Shown one piece after another: positions 60,834 to 64,000 of a stretch of DNA of 64,000 nucleotides; position 1 is the stretch's first letter, and the number at the start of each line of letters is the position of its first letter. The translations under genes were made by a program, and so were the position numbers. The notes below the pieces were generated by a model that saw only the letters and a list, made by a program, of their open reading frames with translations, searched no databases and was not told the origin of the DNA. This stretch comes from Clostridium_AD sp050717515 (lineage in GTDB: Bacteria > Bacillota > Clostridia > Clostridiales > Clostridiaceae), in NCBI RefSeq assembly GCF_050717515.1, contig NZ_JBOITL010000039.1, positions 124,001 through 188,000 of the forward strand. The letters run 5' to 3'.

Positions 60834-61718
60834 TTATTTGTTTATCGACCTATTTCCTATAAACTTTACAATTTTCTGTTTATCCTCATTTAATTCAGCT
60901 TGAAATCCCACTATTATTGAATTTATTATTGAATTTTTCGAGGAATTAAAAGAAAACTCATCCACACTTTTGATCGGCAGTACATTGGGTGAAGTTCCAG
61001 AAATAAAAAGTCCCGTTAAGGATTCAATGTCGCTTTCATGAACATCTCTTTCTTCAACTACTATATTTAACTTTTGGCAAGCTTTTATAATAAATTGTCT
61101 TGTTATACCAGGCAGAACATTCTCTACCTTGGAGGTTAAAACAATAGATCCTATAACCATAAAGATATTTGATCTACTACCTTCAGTAATAAAGCCAGCA
61201 TCATCCACTAAAATTGCCTCATATGCGCCACTACTAGCAATTTTTTCGTTTACCTTGTCTCTGAACATATTATCCATAACTTTAGCATTGGGGTTATTAC
61301 GTTCTACCTGATACATAATAGTTTTTACACCTTGCGCATATTGCTCTTTTGATGGATATGCATGAGGTATAAAATAGGCTAAGAACCTTTCATTTAATGT
61401 TTTATCCTTTTCACTATCAGCCACATTGGGCTGATAATTAATAACTAATTTTAGATTTCCATCACAAATATTATTCCTATCTATTAATTCAAGGATTCCA
61501 TTTATTATTTTTTCCCTTGTAACACACAAATTATATTTCATAATTTTCGCAGAATTTTCTAAGCGGTTTAAGTGCTCCAGAAGAAAAATAGGTATTCCAT
61601 CACTTATCCTTATAACTTCGTATAGTGATTTCCCTGTACTCACATTATAATTTTCAAATTCTTCCCTTGGCTTAAATTCCTCCCCAAATAAAAAGTATTC
61701 ATTTATGCATTTGTCCAT
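60834..61718 (-). CDS. Class IV aminotransferase (branched-chain aminotransferase / aminodeoxychorismate lyase type)
   Basis: A fold-type IV PLP enzyme of 294 residues. The landmark segments are SLYEVIRISDGIPIFLLEHL (N-terminal), NPNAKVMDN with probable PLP lysine K146, and VDDAGFITEGSRSNIFMV (cofactor phosphate region). Family members are branched-chain or D-amino-acid aminotransferases or PabC; the sequence alone does not decide among them. It is not part of the flagellar operon and is separated from fapA by 70 bases. Confidence 0.88.
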   Translation of the reverse strand: MDKCINEYFLFGEEFKPREEFENYNVSTGKSLYEVIRISDGIPIFLLEHLNRLENSAKIMKYNLCVTREKIINGILELIDRNNICDGNLKLVINYQPNVADSEKDKTLNERFLAYFIPHAYPSKEQYAQGVKTIMYQVERNNPNAKVMDNMFRDKVNEKIASSGAYEAILVDDAGFITEGSRSNIFMVIGSIVLTSKVENVLPGITRQFIIKACQKLNIVVEERDVHESDIESLTGLFISGTSPNVLPIKSVDEFSFNSSKNSIINSIIVGFQAELNEDKQKIVKFIGNRSINK

Positions 61719-61766
61719 ATATATCTCCCCCTTTTAATTTCGTGTATAGATATAATTTTCAGATTT

Positions 61767-62411
61767 TTATTTCCATCTTAAAATTTCAATTTTATGGTGG
61801 GTTTTCTTAAAATTTATTAAGTAAGGATGTCCTACCAAATTAAAAAGCGGCAAATCTGACAGAGAATCAGAAAACATATAAGAGTTTTCAAAGTCAACCA
61901 CCATATTTTCCTTTTTCAAAACTGCTTTTAGTCTTTTTACTTTTTCTTCTCCCTTACAATTTTCCCCCAAGATTTCATTTCTATGTAAGCCATTCTCCAG
62001 GGTAAACCGCGTCCCTATTACTTTGTCTACTTCTTTTATGTTGTAGAGCTCATTTAAATAGAACTCAGCGGAGGCAGAAATTAAATAAATTTTGTATCCC
62101 TCTGCTTTCATTTTTTTTATCATTACAATAGCATCATTATATAATATTTTACTTAAACGTTTTTCATAAAATTCCTTGACAATTTTTTTCATTTCATTTT
62201 CCTCTATACCATCAATAAATCGTATAAAGGTTTTCTTTACTTTTGAAGCATCATGGATCTTCAAAGCGTAAAAAATAGATGAATATATACTTTTAGGTAG
62301 ATATTTTAATAATCTAGGATTCTTTCTCATCATAAAAAAATAAAATTCTACCAGTGTCTCTCGTTTGGTTAGTGTGTAATCCACATCGAAAATAGCTAAT
62401 TTTTCTTTCAC
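61767..62411 (-). CDS. HAD-IB family phosphatase
   Basis: A HAD hydrolase of the SerB-like (subfamily IB) type, 214 residues. The nucleophile and acid are in AIFDVDYTLTK (D9 and D11), motif II is YLISASAEFY, and the Mg-binding motif is MFSDSLSDLPLF. A substrate cannot be named. Distance to the aminotransferase is 48 bases, so co-transcription is possible. Confidence 0.88.
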   Translation of the reverse strand: MKEKLAIFDVDYTLTKRETLVEFYFFMMRKNPRLLKYLPKSIYSSIFYALKIHDASKVKKTFIRFIDGIEENEMKKIVKEFYEKRLSKILYNDAIVMIKKMKAEGYKIYLISASAEFYLNELYNIKEVDKVIGTRFTLENGLHRNEILGENCKGEEKVKRLKAVLKKENMVVDFENSYMFSDSLSDLPLFNLVGHPYLINFKKTHHKIEILRWK

Positions 62412-62523
62412 AACGCATATTCTCCTTTAATTATACTTTTTTACCCATAGGCTACTCTTATTGTACTCTTATAATATTAATATTGTTACCATAAGTACAC
62501 TATTAATTACTTTTTTTAAAATT

Positions 62524-62556
62524 AAAAAAAGCCGATGCAATTGCAACGACTCTTTT
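62524..62556 (-). terminator. Terminator after the DUF1292 gene
   Basis: On the minus strand AAAAGAGTCGTTGCAAT pairs with ATTGCATCGGCTTTTT over about 15 positions with G-U wobbles and one mismatch, followed by TTTTT. It starts 7 bases after the stop codon. Confidence 0.75.
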
Positions 62557-62562
62557 GTAAAA

Positions 62563-62970
62563 CTATTTCTCTTCTTTAATCATTTCTTCATAATATGCAG
62601 TTACTTCTGCGAATTCTTCATCTTCAGGGATAATTAATTCGCCTGTTTCTTCATCTCCAATTACTTTGAAAAGATATATTGAATCGTCCTCAGGATTTTG
62701 AACTAATGCATATTCATTATCTTTATAAGTAAATCCATCTACTATTTCACATGGAACTACATTACCATTTTCATCTTCTAAATCTACAGTTAGTGCTTCT
62801 CCTTCTCCACAGCCGCAACCGCAACCCTCGTGTTCATCGTGATCATGACCACCACATCCACAGCCTTCATTTTCTTGGTCATTTGAACCACATCCGCAAC
62901 CATGATTGTCTCCACATCCGCAACCTGAGTTTTCTTGGTCTACGGAAGGCATTTTTTTATCTTCATTCAT
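62563..62970 (-). CDS. DUF1292 protein with a Cys/Gly/His-rich N-terminus
   Basis: A 135-residue protein. Residues 13-55 are an unusual run of Cys, Gly, His and Asp (motif GCGCG repeated five times, with HDHDEHE). Residues about 60-130 match DUF1292 (VDLEDENGNVVPCEIVDGFT, YALVQNPEDDSIYLFKVIGD, TAYYEEMI). The N-terminal part could bind zinc or another soft metal. DUF1292 proteins are common in Firmicutes without a known function. The ribosome site is GGAGG. Confidence 0.88.
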   Translation of the reverse strand: MNEDKKMPSVDQENSGCGCGDNHGCGCGSNDQENEGCGCGGHDHDEHEGCGCGCGEGEALTVDLEDENGNVVPCEIVDGFTYKDNEYALVQNPEDDSIYLFKVIGDEETGELIIPEDEEFAEVTAYYEEMIKEEK

Positions 62971-63095
62971 AATGTGTTACCTCCTACATTTCAGTATATT
63001 CTATATTCTACCCTTAATTTGAAAATATTAAAAGAGTTTTTTCAAAATTTTAATGTTAAGTTATTGTTAAATCTTTTTTGTGTGTATTTTAATTA

Positions 63096-63129
63096 CAAAA
63101 GAAGATGAAATTTAATTCATCTTCTTTTG
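63096..63129 (-). terminator. Terminator after the PFOR gene
   Basis: CAAAAGAAGATGAA and TTCATCTTCTTTTG form a 14-bp perfect stem with a 6-base loop. It lies 31 bases after the stop codon. Confidence 0.8.
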
Positions 63130-63159
63130 AATTTGCAATTTTAAATAAAACCTTAAATA

Positions 63160-64000
63160 CTATTTTTGGTCAGCAAGTCTTTTATAACTGTCTAATCTTT
63201 CCATAGCATCTTTTTCTGTTTTAACAAATAATGCTTCTGCTGTTTCTGGGTATATTTTTGCAAGTGAAGAATATCTTACTTCGCCCATTAAATATTCTCT
63301 AAATGAAGTAGTTGGTTCTTTAGAGTCTAATATAAACGGATTCTTTCCTGCTTCTTTAAGTTCTGGATTAAATCTATACATAGCCCAGTATCCAGATTCA
63401 ACAGCTCTCTTAGTTTCAAATTGAGTACATCCCATACCTGCTCTGATACCATGATTAATACATGGAGCATAAGCAATTATAAGTGATGGTCCTTTGTATG
63501 CTTCTGCTTCTTTTATAGCTTTTAGTGTTTGATTTTTATCAGCACCCATTGCTATTTGAGCAACATAAACATATCCGTAACTCATTGCCATCATACCTAA
63601 ATCTTTTTTCTTAGTTTTCTTACCAGTTGCTGCAAATTTTGCAATAGCTGCAGTTGGTGTAGATTTTGAAGATTGACCTCCAGTATTTGAATATACTTCT
63701 GTATCCATTACAAGAATATTTACATCTTCGCCAGATGCAAGTACATGATCAACTCCACCAAATCCTATATCATAAGCCCAACCGTCTCCACCAAATATCC
63801 ATTGAGACTTTTTAACTAAATGATCTTTTTTACTGAATATTTCTTTTAATGCTTCATTATTGTCTTTTTCAGCTGTTAACAATGGTAACATTTTAGCTGT
63901 TGCAGTTTTTGAACCTTCTGCATCTTGTTTGTTTTCAATCCATTCATTAATAGCTGCTTTTAATGCATCACTTGTGTTTAAAGTTAAAGCTTTCACTGCT
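63160..64000 (-). CDS. Pyruvate:ferredoxin (flavodoxin) oxidoreductase, C-terminal part (runs off right edge)
   Basis: C-terminal about 280 residues of a large single-chain PFOR, which converts pyruvate to acetyl-CoA with reduced ferredoxin. The thiamine diphosphate-binding region is present (FGGDGWAYDIGFGGVDHVLA, followed by NILVMDTEVYSNTGGQSSKS), as is the C-terminal segment IIAYAPCINHGIRAGMG. The frame is open to the edge, so the protein continues outside the window. It reflects the anaerobic metabolism expected of a clostridium. Confidence 0.95.
   Translation of the reverse strand, partial: AVKALTLNTSDALKAAINEWIENKQDAEGSKTATAKMLPLLTAEKDNNEALKEIFSKKDHLVKKSQWIFGGDGWAYDIGFGGVDHVLASGEDVNILVMDTEVYSNTGGQSSKSTPTAAIAKFAATGKKTKKKDLGMMAMSYGYVYVAQIAMGADKNQTLKAIKEAEAYKGPSLIIAYAPCINHGIRAGMGCTQFETKRAVESGYWAMYRFNPELKEAGKNPFILDSKEPTTSFREYLMGEVRYSSLAKIYPETAEALFVKTEKDAMERLDSYKRLADQK

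Overview
The window is low-GC Firmicutes DNA that looks like a Clostridium (sensu stricto). Support for this comes from the AT-rich composition, the fused FliR-FlhB export protein, the CheC/CheD/FliY chemotaxis set, the FliW-CsrA pair, FliB, the NhaC-type antiporter and a pyruvate:ferredoxin oxidoreductase at the right edge. Nearly every gene is on the minus strand. The only convincing plus-strand gene is a secreted Ig-like protein at 22145-23650. I saw no rRNA, tRNA or CRISPR array.

Layout from right to left, in the direction of transcription. 64000-60834: end of the PFOR gene, a DUF1292 protein with a Cys/Gly/His-rich N-terminus, a HAD phosphatase and a class IV aminotransferase. 60793-50203: chemotaxis and motor-switch operon fapA-cheW-cheD-cheB-cheR-cheA-cheC-cheY-cheW-fliM-fliY, with an extended -10 promoter in front and a 26-bp hairpin behind. 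49995-42213: late flagellar operon behind a sigma28 promoter, flgM-flgN-flgK-flgL-fliW-csrA-flaG-unknown-fliS-fliD-fliT. 42166-38895: major flagellin with its own sigma28 promoter, a long leader carrying a CsrA-type hairpin, and fliB.

38813-21400 is an accessory and plastic region. It holds several copies of a small YjfB-type motility gene paired with a coiled-coil partner, one copy of which is fused; a flagellin whose variable region is replaced by a von Willebrand factor A domain with MIDAS residues; nuclease and transposase remnants; an interrupted REP-associated tyrosine transposase flanked by copies of a 19-bp repeat that recurs across the region; an NhaC antiporter; a 1414-residue surface protein; and the plus-strand Ig-like protein, which has its own sigma28-type promoter. 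21324-20354: a short flagellin with its sigma28 promoter and terminator.

19946-1: the large basal body, hook and export operon flgB-flgC-fliE-fliF-fliG-fliH-fliI-fliJ-fliK-flgD-(TIGR02530)-flgE-flbD-motA-motB-fliL-fliO-fliP-fliQ-fliR/flhB-flhA-flhF-flhG, running off the left edge.

Together these genes encode most of a flagellum (basal body, export gate, stators, switch, hook, junction proteins, cap, three flagellins) with a Bacillus/Clostridium-type chemotaxis pathway. The late layer shows TAAA-N15-NNCGATAW promoters and a FliW-CsrA feedback module. The strongest candidates for something undescribed are the VWA flagellin and the YjfB/coiled-coil cassettes beside it.
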